DNA of 64,000 bases from contig NZ_JABMKX010000006.1 of assembly GCF_013204885.1 (NCBI RefSeq), positions 310,001-374,000 on the forward strand, read 5' to 3'. This DNA comes from Paenibacillus tritici (GTDB lineage: Bacteria > Bacillota > Bacilli > Paenibacillales > Paenibacillaceae). The notes beneath the pieces were generated by a model, which was not told where the DNA came from, made no database searches, and saw only the letters and a program-made list of their open reading frames with translations. Both the position numbers and the translations under genes were made by a program. Shown here piece after piece: positions 8,415 to 16,889 of the stretch (positions are counted from its first letter, which is position 1; each line of letters starts with the position of its first letter).

Positions 8415-8945
8415 ATGATACCTGTAACAATGGAACGTGAAATATTCAATTCGCTAGTTGATGAAAGGCTGGGCTGGGCCTGCATGGAACCAACGTTCAT
8501 GAAGATCCGCGCGAAATCACCGGCGGTGAAGAATGAAGCCATCGCACAGCTGGGGAGAGGGCAAAGGGCTCTCTGCATGTTCCGGATTCTATATGGCCAC
8601 AGTTCCAAGTCGGCAGAAGAATACTACGCCTGGATCTGCTATCTGCTGGATCAGCCGGGGTATTGGAGCAGTGTGCTGGAGGGACTACAGTTTTTTGGAG
8701 ATGATAAGCTGGTTAATCTGCTTGAGGAGTCGAAAGAGCTCTTTGAGGCGAGGAATCAGCGGACAGGCGCGGACTGGGGCGAGGCAGCGATAACAGATTT
8801 GGAAAAGGATGCAGAGCTGCTTGAGGCGGTTAACAGGCTCTATTCACAGTATAAGGAGCTTACTACGCATAGTCTTCAGATCATAGCCGGGTACATCCGT
8901 TCGAATCCCAATGAATTCATCGTGTTCAGTGACGGTCAGGCCTGA
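8415..8945 (+). CDS. Hypothetical protein, 176 residues
   Basis: I do not recognise the family. ATG 8415 is chosen because AAGGAGAGG lies 5 bp before it. An upstream in-frame TTG at 8367 has its purine-rich sequence directly abutting and is less likely. The product is soluble, helical and acidic, without signal peptide or membrane segment. The section from RALCMFRILYGHSS to LEGLQFFGDDKLV has the feel of small helical proteins such as the DMP19/DUF4375 type, but this is only an impression. It stands alone and is followed by two hairpins. Confidence 0.65.
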   Translation: MIPVTMEREIFNSLVDERLGWACMEPTFMKIRAKSPAVKNEAIAQLGRGQRALCMFRILYGHSSKSAEEYYAWICYLLDQPGYWSSVLEGLQFFGDDKLVNLLEESKELFEARNQRTGADWGEAAITDLEKDAELLEAVNRLYSQYKELTTHSLQIIAGYIRSNPNEFIVFSDGQA

Positions 8946-8949
8946 GCAT

Positions 8950-9015
8950 ACAGCAACCCCCGGATGCCGAAGCATCCGGGGGTTGCTGTGTCTGGCGGCT
9001 GCTCTGAACAGCCGC
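8950..9015. terminator. Two consecutive hairpins between convergent genes
   Basis: 8950-8989 is a perfect 18-bp stem (ACAGCAACCCCCGGATGC with loop CGAA). 8995-9015 is a second stem, GCGGCTG/CAGCCGC. Neither is followed by a strong T-run. They separate the hypothetical gene from the convergent kduD, so they may act as a bidirectional transcription barrier. Confidence 0.55.
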
Positions 9016-9104
9016 ACCTAAGGATGTGAACTTATATCTGTATGCGCCCGGTTTATATATATGGCGCTTACTACCACTTTAGGTGGAACAAGCCGAATTA
9101 TTGG

Positions 9105-9860
9105 TTATCTGGCCAACCAGCCGCCGTCCACGTTCAGAATATGGCCGTTCAGATAGTCGGAAGCAGCAGAGGCCAGGAACACAGCAGGGCCCTTCACATC
9201 TTCGGCAGTTCCCCAGCGTCCGGCTGGTATACGGTCAAGGATGGAGTCGGAACGGCTCTGATCGGCACGGATCGGCGCGGTATTCTCCGTAGCCATGTAT
9301 CCCGGGGCAATAGCATTGATGTTCAGGCCGGAACCTGCCCATTCATTCGCGAAGGCTTTGGTCAGACCGGCTACGGCATGTTTACTTGCAGTGTAGCCTG
9401 GTACGTTGATGCCGCCCTGGTAAGAGAGCATGGAGCAGATGTTGATGATTTTGCCGTTGCCTCTTGCGAGGAAGTGGCGGCCTGCGATCTGGGACAGCAG
9501 GAATACGGTATTCTGGTTGAGATTGATGACGTCGAACCAGTCTTTTTCGCTGTGGTCCTTGGCTGGAGTCCGGCGGATCATGCCCGCGCAGTTCACCAGA
9601 ATATCTACTTTGCCAGTGAAGGCAACGGCTTCATCGAACATGGCCTGAAGCCCGGAATGTTCGCTCAGGTCAGTGGCGATGCTAAGCGCTTTGACGCCAA
9701 AAGCTTCAGCGGCTGCTACGGTCTCATCACTTGCATTAAGCGAGACGCAAACGACATCAGCGCCAGCCTCTGCAAAGGCGATGGCAATGCCTTGTCCAAG
9801 ACCCTGGGCCGCACCTGTTACGATTGCTGTTTTACCTGCCAAGCTGAATAAAGATGACAT
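9105..9860 (-). CDS. kduD: 2-dehydro-3-deoxy-D-gluconate 5-dehydrogenase (KduD), SDR family
   Basis: A 251-residue short-chain dehydrogenase. It converts the 2,5-diketo-3-deoxygluconate formed by KduI to 2-keto-3-deoxygluconate, in the cytoplasm. It shows the NAD(P)-binding motif TGAAQGLG, the NAG-type motif (NCAG), the catalytic Ser in ICSMLSYQGG and YTASK, and the PGYMATENT segment typical of KduD. The start is ATG 9860, with AAGGAGAG 9 bp upstream; a longer reading to 9902 lacks such a site. It is the last gene of the kduI-deoR-kduD operon, 32 bp after the deoR stop. Confidence 0.92.
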   Translation of the reverse strand: MSSLFSLAGKTAIVTGAAQGLGQGIAIAFAEAGADVVCVSLNASDETVAAAEAFGVKALSIATDLSEHSGLQAMFDEAVAFTGKVDILVNCAGMIRRTPAKDHSEKDWFDVINLNQNTVFLLSQIAGRHFLARGNGKIINICSMLSYQGGINVPGYTASKHAVAGLTKAFANEWAGSGLNINAIAPGYMATENTAPIRADQSRSDSILDRIPAGRWGTAEDVKGPAVFLASAASDYLNGHILNVDGGWLAR

Positions 9861-9892
9861 ATAATTATTCTCTCCTTTGAGCTGCTTTGTAA

Positions 9893-10648
9893 TTAGCCGC
9901 ACTCGATGGTGACGCCGGCCTGGCGGAACAGCTCTGCGGTCTCCCGGGCAAGCCCGCTGTCCGTCAGCAGCACGTCCACTTCCTGCAGGGAAGCGAAGGT
10001 ACGGAGTGCAGTCTGTCCGAATTTGTGATGATCGCAGGCGGCGAACACCTGACGGGCGGTGGATACCAGCGCCTGTTTGAAATCAATTAAATCTCCGGTA
10101 TAGATGGAGAGTCCATGCTCGATATGAACGGCTGTGGCCGAGAGAAAAGCTTTTTGAATATTAAGCTTCTGCACATAGGAGACAGCTTCGGGACCGGCCA
10201 GCATATTGCGGACACGGTAACCGCCGGGAACGACCAGACGTATGTTGTCTTTGGGAACCAGCTCGCTGATGATATATACATCATTGGTAATCACCGTAAG
10301 GGGCATATTGTCCAGCCGCCGGGCAATCTCAAGCGTGGTGCTGCCGCCGTCCAGTGCAATGATGTCATCCGGAGCGATATGTGCCAGCGCGCGGAGTGCA
10401 ATCTCCGTTTTCTCCTCGGAATATTTATCCAGCGGGTTACGCATTGGCAGAATTCCGAACTGATCGCTCTGTGCCAGCACAGCACCGCCGTGTACACGCA
10501 TGATCAGCCCTTGCTCCTCCAGCTTGCTTAAGTCCTCGCGGATCGTTTTGCCGGTGACCTGGAGCTTGTCGCTCAGTTCGTTCACTGTTACATCCTTCTG
10601 GTTCAGCATAACTTCCATAATCATCTCGTGCCGCCGTATCGGGTTCAT
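9893..10648 (-). CDS. DeoR/GlpR-family transcriptional regulator in the kdu operon
   Basis: A 251-residue DeoR-type regulator. The N-terminal winged helix (DVTVNELSDKLQVTGKTIRE then DLSKLEEQGLIMRVHGGAV) is followed by the DeoRC sugar-phosphate-sensing domain with LDGGSTTLEIARRL and ITNDVYIISEL. It lies between kduI (34 bp upstream) and kduD (32 bp downstream), so it is co-transcribed and probably represses its own operon, released by an intermediate of uronate breakdown. KdgR of other bacteria is IclR- or LacI-type, so a DeoR regulator in this position is a different solution. Confidence 0.88.
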   Translation of the reverse strand: MNPIRRHEMIMEVMLNQKDVTVNELSDKLQVTGKTIREDLSKLEEQGLIMRVHGGAVLAQSDQFGILPMRNPLDKYSEEKTEIALRALAHIAPDDIIALDGGSTTLEIARRLDNMPLTVITNDVYIISELVPKDNIRLVVPGGYRVRNMLAGPEAVSYVQKLNIQKAFLSATAVHIEHGLSIYTGDLIDFKQALVSTARQVFAACDHHKFGQTALRTFASLQEVDVLLTDSGLARETAELFRQAGVTIECG

Positions 10649-10682
10649 CCGCCTGCCTCATCTTTCCGTAGTTGATTTGATA

Positions 10683-11516
10683 CTATTGTAATTCCTTCAT
10701 ACCTACGGGGTTCATATCATCGTAACGCTTATTATCACCGGCCATGCTCCAGATGAAAGTATAGTTATGAGTGCCCACACCACTGTGAATAGACCAGCTT
10801 GGGGAGATCACTGCCTGTTCATTATGCATAACGATGTGGCGGGTTTCTGTAGGTTCGCCCATCAGATGGAACACAATCGAGTCATCCGGCAGATCGAAAT
10901 AGAAGTAGGCTTCCATCCGGCGCGGGTGAGTATGGGATGGCATCGTATTCCACATGCTGCCCGGCTTAAGCTGGGTCATTCCCATCACTAGCTGCGCGCT
11001 CTGCACTCCGTTCGTGTGGATGAAGCGGTGAATCGTACGCTCATTGGAATTCTCAAGGCCGCCCATGGCACCGGATTCGGATTCAGCCAGCGTGGTCTTC
11101 GTAGTCGGGTAGGATTGATGCGCCGGAGCGGAATTCAGGTAGAACTTCGCCGGTTTGGCGCTGTCCGCGCTTTTGAAAATAACATCCTGTGCACCTTGGC
11201 CCACATACAGGCATTCCTTGAAATCAACTTCATATTCAGTCCCGTCAACAACAACCGAACCCTTGCCGCCGACATTGATGATACCCAGCTCGCGGCGTTC
11301 CAGGAAATAAGTTACTCCAAGCTCTTTGAGGTCTGTAGTCAGGACCACATCCCCGTTCACCGGATTCGCACCGCCGACGATCATGCGGTCTTCATGGGTG
11401 AGCACAAGCTTCAGCTCATCTGGAGCAAAAATAACCGGAATGTGGAACTCCTTGCGCAGGCGCTCAGTGTCAAACTGCTTAACTTCATTCGGATGTGATG
11501 CAAAACGTCTTTCCAT
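10683..11516 (-). CDS. kduI: 5-dehydro-4-deoxy-D-glucuronate isomerase (KduI)
   Basis: A 277-residue cupin isomerase, exactly the family's usual length when started at ATG 11516 (AAGGAGA about 12 bp upstream). It converts 5-keto-4-deoxyuronate, released from unsaturated uronides, into 2,5-diketo-3-deoxygluconate. Metal-ligand and active-site motifs visible are MPSHTHPRRMEAYFYF and IHSGVGTHNYTFIWSMAGDN. It is the first gene of the operon with deoR and kduD and is divergent from the 559-residue protein at 11742. The GH88 enzyme at 29992-31098 can supply its substrate. Confidence 0.95.
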   Translation of the reverse strand: MERRFASHPNEVKQFDTERLRKEFHIPVIFAPDELKLVLTHEDRMIVGGANPVNGDVVLTTDLKELGVTYFLERRELGIINVGGKGSVVVDGTEYEVDFKECLYVGQGAQDVIFKSADSAKPAKFYLNSAPAHQSYPTTKTTLAESESGAMGGLENSNERTIHRFIHTNGVQSAQLVMGMTQLKPGSMWNTMPSHTHPRRMEAYFYFDLPDDSIVFHLMGEPTETRHIVMHNEQAVISPSWSIHSGVGTHNYTFIWSMAGDNKRYDDMNPVGMKELQ

Positions 11517-11548
11517 CGAATATTCAGTCTCCTTAGAAAACATATTTT

Positions 11549-11620
11549 CGTTCGTATAGGTACAATTTAATCCATTTACGTTCATTTAGCAAGGGATAAT
11601 CTTTTTTAGTACGTTTATTT
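11549..11620. promoter_or_regulatory. Three direct CGTTYRTWT-type repeats in the kduI divergent promoter region
   Basis: CGTTCGTAT (11549), CGTTCATTT (11579) and CGTTTATTT (11612) occur in the same orientation, 30 and 33 bp apart. They lie between kduI and the divergent 559-residue protein gene. DeoR-family proteins commonly bind short direct repeats, so these are candidate sites for the operon's own DeoR regulator. This is inferred by eye. Confidence 0.3.
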
Positions 11621-11741
11621 TAGTTTATTTATAGGCCAGAGAGATTGCCATATGAACAGAAAGCGTGCAGAATAGAGCTGGAAAGCAAGGGATGTGCTGG
11701 GGATTCAGCATATAGATATATCACTACGGAGGGTGAGAGAC

Positions 11742-13421
11742 ATGGCAGACAGGCTTCAGAATGAGACTTCTTCTACAATACGCCAGCGGCAGATTGTGTA
11801 TTCAATCGCTGTGGAGGCGCAGCGCCGTCCGCTGCTGGATAGCGGACTCTGGTTCCAGGATGATGTGCGGAACAACTTCTATTATGCTTCTTATTTATTT
11901 GCCGCTGCGGCGGATCATACTATGGAGCTGCCGTTCGGCCGGGAGGATGCCAAGCGCAAGGCGGAGGCTGTATTGCTGGAGACGGTTCTGCTGCAGAACC
12001 GCCAGCCGGGGACGAAGCTGTATGGACACTGGCCGCTGGGTCTGAGCCCGGTTCCCCGGGAAGCTGCACCGCATGAGCTGCCGGTTGAGATCATGGGCAG
12101 TCTGATGGTCTGGTTCTGCAAGCAATATTCCGCACAGTTCAGTGCAGGACTGCGTGTGGCGTTCCATACGGCCATCGGGCATATCTACCGCAGCGGCTTC
12201 TTCCGCAAGCCGGTGCTGACCTTCGGCCATCATGAAGCGAAATATACGGCAGCCAAGCTAATCTTCGGCAAGCTGTTTGAGGATCATGAGCTGCGGGAAG
12301 ACGGCCGGCACAGCCTGGAGATGACACTGGCGCATATCCGTGCGAAGGGAATGCCGGAATACGGCAGCCTGCCGTGGTTCTGGCACTGGGTGCAGGCGTT
12401 CACCTGCGCCTGGGAGCTTGAAGAGGACAGCAGCCTGAAGGCTACACTTGGGGAAATGCTGGACTTCCTCTGGACCGAACGGAGCCAGTGGTACCTGAAG
12501 GGCGCCTGGGCAGGTGCCCATTCCCGGGGGTGGCCGCATGATGTTCCGGCAGATGGCAACGTGCTGCATGATTATGTACAGTTCGGGGATTTCGAGCTGC
12601 CCGGCGGCGAGATGCCGCGTACCGAATATGCCGGCTTCCTCTTCTACGAGGCACCGGAGCAGGCCTTGTCTGCCGCGCTGAACCGCAAGAGCGCCGTAGA
12701 GGTGTTCAAGCAAACCGAAAAAGCGGTTGCCGGAAATCAGGAAGTGCAGCCCACGCTTCATTCTTATGCTTATATCACCCGGGATTACGCGGCAGGCGGA
12801 ATGTGGGAGCGGGTAGAGGAATTTGACAATGAGCAGCTGCGCTGGGCATTCTCGCTGCCGGTCGGCGCAGCGGAAGGCGTGAACCGGCTATACTTCTTCC
12901 ATCCGGGGCAAGGATATCAGCCCGGCGATCCCCGGCACCAGAGTCCCTATATGGAAGTGCTGTATCATAAGAACACCATCATGTCGCTGTTCCCGGTTCC
13001 AGAGGGAGAGGATACAGCGGTTGTAGGCGTGCTGCCCTTAGGCGAATGGATCAGACAGCCCCGGGCACTGTTCGGTTATGCAGGTAATGTATATTTTGCC
13101 GTCTATTTATCGCATGAATATAAGCTGCTGGAACGGCAGACTTACCTGGAAGTGACCAGCGCAGACATGCCTGGCGGAGTCGTTGTTGAGGCGCTCAGTC
13201 TGGACCAGGCCGCCGGGCTGGGAATAAGCGGATTAGAGGAATTTGCTGCGGCTGCGGTCCATCGGGCACCTGTTTTTGCAGCGGGAGAAGTGCTGTCTGC
13301 AGAGTATACCTCATGGACCGGCAGTACGCTTTTACAGCTCAGCACCGATGGAAGTACGCCGGCTCAGGCACTGATAAATGGCGCAACGGTATCGTTCGGG
13401 CATTATACGTTCAACATCTGA
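11742..13421 (+). CDS. Hypothetical 559-residue protein, possibly a uronate-polysaccharide-processing enzyme
   Basis: Start ATG 11742 has GGAGGGTGA just upstream; an earlier in-frame start at 11694 lacks one. There is no signal peptide or membrane helix. The N-terminal about 330 residues are helical with repeated aromatic-rich stretches (for example GSLPWFWHWVQAFTCAWELE), as in alpha/alpha-toroid enzymes. The C-terminal about 200 residues look beta-rich. That order resembles heparinase/alginate-lyase-like proteins, but I cannot assign a family. Its divergent pairing with kduI-deoR-kduD points to breakdown of an unsaturated-uronate-yielding polysaccharide. Function is inference from context. 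Confidence 0.6.
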   Translation: MADRLQNETSSTIRQRQIVYSIAVEAQRRPLLDSGLWFQDDVRNNFYYASYLFAAAADHTMELPFGREDAKRKAEAVLLETVLLQNRQPGTKLYGHWPLGLSPVPREAAPHELPVEIMGSLMVWFCKQYSAQFSAGLRVAFHTAIGHIYRSGFFRKPVLTFGHHEAKYTAAKLIFGKLFEDHELREDGRHSLEMTLAHIRAKGMPEYGSLPWFWHWVQAFTCAWELEEDSSLKATLGEMLDFLWTERSQWYLKGAWAGAHSRGWPHDVPADGNVLHDYVQFGDFELPGGEMPRTEYAGFLFYEAPEQALSAALNRKSAVEVFKQTEKAVAGNQEVQPTLHSYAYITRDYAAGGMWERVEEFDNEQLRWAFSLPVGAAEGVNRLYFFHPGQGYQPGDPRHQSPYMEVLYHKNTIMSLFPVPEGEDTAVVGVLPLGEWIRQPRALFGYAGNVYFAVYLSHEYKLLERQTYLEVTSADMPGGVVVEALSLDQAAGLGISGLEEFAAAAVHRAPVFAAGEVLSAEYTSWTGSTLLQLSTDGSTPAQALINGATVSFGHYTFNI

Positions 13422-13452
13422 TTGGAACAATCTCAAATTTAAGCTACAATGT

Positions 13453-13492
13453 AAAGAGCCCGGGGGTTAAGTGATGCTGCCGGGTTCTTTGC
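13453..13492 (+). terminator. Rho-independent terminator
   Basis: AAAGAGCCCGG pairs with CCGGGTTCTTT across a 15-nt loop; the T-run is short. It lies about 30 bp after the 559-residue protein gene. Confidence 0.65.
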
Positions 13493-13622
13493 GCTATCCA
13501 CAGAGGCTGGAGCCTTACGGCGCATTGTGCAGCGACAAAGTTCATATCTTTATGGCTGCGAGGTAAGAATAGAAGGACTACTATGCAGCAGGCAATCTGC
13601 TAAAGACATGGGGGGAGCAGTA

Positions 13623-15044
13623 ATGACGGAGATGGAATATCGTCTGGAAAAGGATTTTTTGGGCAGCAAACAGGTGGAGAAACACGCCTATTACGGGATA
13701 CAAACGCTTCGCGCGGTAGAGAATTTCCCGATTACCGGCTACCGGGTGCATGATGAGCTGATCAAGGCCATGGGCATCGTCAAAAAATCAGCAGCGCTCG
13801 CCAATATGGAAATCGGACGGCTCTACAAAGGTCTGGGTGACGTAATTGTGACGGCGGCGGATGAGGTGATTTCCGGACAGTGGAACGACCAGTTCATCGT
13901 GGACCCGATTCAAGGCGGCGCAGGCACTTCGCTGAATATGAATGCCAACGAAGTGATTGCGAACCGCGCGCTGGAGCTGCTGGGCCGCGACAAAGGTGAT
14001 TATCTGCAGCTCAGTCCGAACACGCATGTCAATATGGCGCAGTCGACGAACGATGCTTTTCCGACGGCGATCCATATCGCCACGCTCTCTCTGCTGGAGC
14101 AGCTGCTGGTGACTATGCGGAATATGCACGGTATGTTTTTGCAGAAAGCCGCTGAATTCGATCCTGTGATCAAAATGGGCCGGACCCATCTTCAGGATGC
14201 GGTGCCGATCCGTCTGGGCCAGGAATTCGAGGCGTACAGCCGCGTGCTGGAGCGTGATATTCAGCGGATCGAGCATACCCGGTATCATCTCTATCAGGTG
14301 AACATGGGGGCGACAGCGGTCGGTACCGGACTGAATGCTGATCCGCGTTATATCGAGCGGGTGGTGGAGGTGCTTGCCGAGATTAGCGGACTGCCGCTGG
14401 TGAGTGCTGAGCATCTGGTGGACGCAACGCAGAATACGGATGCCTACACCGAGGTGTCGGCAGCGCTGAAGGTCTGCATGATGAATATGTCCAAAATCGC
14501 CAACGATCTGCGGCTGATGGCCTCCGGCCCGCGCTCCGGCTTCAATGAGATTACGCTTCCGGCCCGCCAGCCCGGTTCTTCCATCATGCCCGGCAAGGTG
14601 AATCCGGTTATGGCTGAGGTGATCAATCAGGTCGCTTTTCAGGTCATCGGCAATGACCATACGATCTGCCTGGCTTCCCAGGCCGGTCAATTGGAGCTGA
14701 ATGTAATGGAGCCGGTGCTGGTGTTCAACCTGATCCAGTCGATCAGCATCATGAATAATTCCTTCAAGGTCTTCACGGATTATTGTCTGGCCGGCATCGT
14801 GGCCAATCAGGAGAAGCTGCAGCGTGAGGTGGAGCAGAGTGTCGGCATTATTACCGCCGTGAACCCGCATCTGGGATATGAGGTGGTGTCGCGGATTGCC
14901 AGAGAAGCGATTCTGACCGGTGAATCCGTGCGGGCGTTGTGCCTGAAGTACAATGTCCTCAGCGAGGAAGAGCTGAATCTGATCCTGGACCCGTATGAAA
15001 TGACCCATCCCGGCATAGCGGGGGCAGCGCTTTTGAACAACTAA
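13623..15044 (+). CDS. aspA: Aspartate ammonia-lyase
   Basis: A 473-residue class II fumarase/aspartase enzyme: L-aspartate to fumarate plus ammonia, cytoplasmic tetramer. The superfamily signature GSSIMPGKVNPVMAE is present, with SPNTHVNMAQSTNDAFPTA and GRTHLQDAVPIRLGQEF forming the rest of the active site. The N-terminus (EKDFLGSKQV then YYGIQTLRA) is the aspartase type rather than the fumarase type. ATG 13623 follows GGGGGGAG at good spacing; a frame extension to 13527 has no such site. No asparaginase gene accompanies it here, unlike in Bacillus subtilis ansAB. Confidence 0.95.
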   Translation: MTEMEYRLEKDFLGSKQVEKHAYYGIQTLRAVENFPITGYRVHDELIKAMGIVKKSAALANMEIGRLYKGLGDVIVTAADEVISGQWNDQFIVDPIQGGAGTSLNMNANEVIANRALELLGRDKGDYLQLSPNTHVNMAQSTNDAFPTAIHIATLSLLEQLLVTMRNMHGMFLQKAAEFDPVIKMGRTHLQDAVPIRLGQEFEAYSRVLERDIQRIEHTRYHLYQVNMGATAVGTGLNADPRYIERVVEVLAEISGLPLVSAEHLVDATQNTDAYTEVSAALKVCMMNMSKIANDLRLMASGPRSGFNEITLPARQPGSSIMPGKVNPVMAEVINQVAFQVIGNDHTICLASQAGQLELNVMEPVLVFNLIQSISIMNNSFKVFTDYCLAGIVANQEKLQREVEQSVGIITAVNPHLGYEVVSRIAREAILTGESVRALCLKYNVLSEEELNLILDPYEMTHPGIAGAALLNN

Positions 15045-15053
15045 TGGTATAAT
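15045..15053 (+). promoter_or_regulatory. Extended -10 promoter (TGGTATAAT)
   Basis: A perfect TATAAT with an upstream TG sits right at the aspA stop codon, 62 bp before the YolD-like gene. No good -35 is visible, which is common for extended -10 promoters. Confidence 0.5.
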
Positions 15054-15114
15054 ATACGGGAGCATTTACACCCGGAAGTATCATAAATTTGTAATGGCTT
15101 ACTGGAGGCAAAGT

Positions 15115-15366
15115 GTGGCGAAGGCAAAAGTGGCAAAACGTCCAACCCGCGACGAATTCGTGCTTGAAGAGCTGGGCAATCAGCTGGTGGAGGCGAAACA
15201 GGAGGATTCCGAGATTCTGCTGACGGTCTGGGGGAAGGAAGAAGAGGTACGCGGAGTGATTGTAGAGATGGACTCACGGACCGGCAAGGTACACCTCAGA
15301 ACGAACGAAGAGATTGTGAAGGTTCCATTCATGGATATTATGCAGGTGAATTATCCCCGCGACTAG
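15115..15366 (+). CDS. YolD-like small protein
   Basis: An 83-residue protein. GTG 15115 is chosen as start because GGAGG lies 6 bp before it; the longer frame from 15094 has no such site. The core (ILLTVWGKEEEVRGVIVEMD then KVPFMDIMQVNY) has the beta-strand pattern of the YolD-like domain, a small family in Bacillales often found with DNA-repair polymerases. No such polymerase is adjacent here. Family assignment is moderate; function is not known. Confidence 0.65.
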   Translation: MAKAKVAKRPTRDEFVLEELGNQLVEAKQEDSEILLTVWGKEEEVRGVIVEMDSRTGKVHLRTNEEIVKVPFMDIMQVNYPRD

Positions 15367-15438
15367 CCGCTGACGGCAGGTCATGCCGGGGAGTGAAGAG
15401 CTTCGGTGCGCCGGAGATTTGCTTGGAGGTAGCAGGAT

Positions 15439-15918
15439 ATGCAAGTGAACAAGACCAATGCCATGCGCATGCTTGATGCCCTTAAGGCCGGATATGTCAT
15501 TCATACCTATGATCATGAGGACGGTCAGATTCACGGAAGTGCTGTTGCTGAGAGAGTCGGCCTTCCGGCTGAGGTTGTTTTTAAGACGCTGGTCTCGCAT
15601 AGCGGGCCGCAGCCCTATGTCTTTGTCATTCCGGTGGCGGAAGAGCTTGATCTGAAGAAGGCAGCCAAAGCCGCCGGAGCGAAGAAGATCGAGATGCTCC
15701 CGTTGAAGGAGCTGCTGAAGTGGACAGGTTATGTGCGCGGGGGCTGTTCGCCCGTTGGCATGAAAAAGCTGTATCCTACGTTCATTCACAGCAGCGCGGA
15801 GGAATTACAGACCATTGCTGTCAGCGCAGGCCGGATCGGCGTACAAATGGAGCTTGAGCCTAAGCTGCTGGCAGGCGTGGTGTCTGCTGTGTTTACGGAC
15901 CTCATCAAAGAGCAGTAA
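15439..15918 (+). CDS. ybaK: Cys-tRNA(Pro)/Cys-tRNA(Cys) deacylase, YbaK/EbsC family
   Basis: A 159-residue YbaK-type editing protein that hydrolyses mischarged Cys-tRNA(Pro) in trans. Diagnostic stretches are VFKTLVSHSGPQPYVFVIPV, AKKIEMLPLKELLKWTGYVRG and GCSPVGMKKLYPTFIHSSA, which line the active-site pocket of the family. The start has TTGGAGGTAGCAGG upstream. It follows the YolD-like gene after 72 bp and ends in a terminator. Confidence 0.93.
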   Translation: MQVNKTNAMRMLDALKAGYVIHTYDHEDGQIHGSAVAERVGLPAEVVFKTLVSHSGPQPYVFVIPVAEELDLKKAAKAAGAKKIEMLPLKELLKWTGYVRGGCSPVGMKKLYPTFIHSSAEELQTIAVSAGRIGVQMELEPKLLAGVVSAVFTDLIKEQ

Positions 15919-15924
15919 TCGAGC

Positions 15925-15963
15925 AAAAAGCCGGGACCTGGTGTGTAGGGTTCCGGCTTTTTG
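15925..15963 (+). terminator. Rho-independent terminator after ybaK
   Basis: AAAAAGCCGG pairs with CCGGCTTTTT around a GC-containing loop. The complementary T/A runs allow function in both directions, which fits the convergent gene ending at 15983. Confidence 0.85.
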
Positions 15964-15982
15964 TCGTTATGATAGCACCAGG

Positions 15983-16789
15983 CTAAGTCCATTCTCTGTG
16001 GTGGGCAGCTATAAATTGGAGTTCACGCTCATAGTGTGCCAGGTGGCCTTCGTTAACCATTGTTATAAAAGCAGGTTTGCCTTCCTTGGCACCCTTCTTC
16101 AGCGTAACGCACATGGCTGTCAAACGCTCGGTTACCCAGCTGTGCAGATCGCCCGGAGCAGGCATACCATAAGCTTCAAAAAACAAATGAATCCTCCGGC
16201 GGCGGTCTGCCGCATGGCATTCTGACCGGTAGGGGGCCGTAGACTCTGAAGCATAATCAGGTGCGAAGCTGGCGAGTGGAACTGAAGTGTATAGGGAGTA
16301 GGCAATGTCCCACATTCGCGGTCCGGGTCCGGCCATGTCGAAATCAATCAGCGCCACTGGAGCGTTATTCAGAAAAACCACATTGTACAAGGCAGCGTCA
16401 TTATGACAGATGACTTCATATGCTCCGGTACCGGTATAGGTGAGCTGCCACTTTGCATGTGTACTTGGCATAAATCCCTCAGTGGCATCATGATAGCGGC
16501 GTAACAAACGTGCTACACCTGACAATGTCTCATCGGACCACATATAGGGCTGAAGTTCAGGATAATCGTTGCCCGGAACCTCTCCGCCGATATAGGTCAG
16601 TATCTCGCGCCCGGAGTCATCAATTCCGAGAAACCGCGGCGCTCCCCCGAAATTCCGTTGCTCCAAATGTTGCAGCAATTCATGAATTGCAGAACTCCAG
16701 TACCCTGTAGGGCGGCGCACGGTGTCTGCCTTGCGGATAATACTATTCACATTCCCGCCGGTTAGGATTTCTTCATCTTCTGGTTTCAC
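15983..16789 (-). CDS. Aminoglycoside phosphotransferase-family kinase
   Basis: A 268-residue APH/choline-kinase-fold protein. The catalytic loop HNDAALYNV and the metal-binding IDFDMAGPG are both present, so it should be an active small-molecule kinase. The N-terminal ATP-binding lobe is short and lacks an obvious glycine loop, as in many family members. The substrate cannot be deduced, and resistance should not be assumed. It appears to start at GTG 16789 with GAGGG 11 bp upstream. Upstream lies the degenerate repeat region at 16890-17058. Confidence 0.8.
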   Translation of the reverse strand: MKPEDEEILTGGNVNSIIRKADTVRRPTGYWSSAIHELLQHLEQRNFGGAPRFLGIDDSGREILTYIGGEVPGNDYPELQPYMWSDETLSGVARLLRRYHDATEGFMPSTHAKWQLTYTGTGAYEVICHNDAALYNVVFLNNAPVALIDFDMAGPGPRMWDIAYSLYTSVPLASFAPDYASESTAPYRSECHAADRRRRIHLFFEAYGMPAPGDLHSWVTERLTAMCVTLKKGAKEGKPAFITMVNEGHLAHYERELQFIAAHHREWT

Positions 16790-16889
16790 AGTTAGGGGTC
16801 CCTCACTTTCTTCAGAGTTATAGTACTGAACTCATGATCCAATGTAGCCATTGATGTATTCAGTTCCATGTGAAGATACTGGGATAGTT

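Noticed and set aside
13788..15065. 425-residue minus-strand frame opposite aspA
   Set aside because: Antisense shadow of a high-GC, strongly codon-biased gene; the same holds for other long antisense frames in the window, such as those opposite pncB, zwf and the oxidoreductase.
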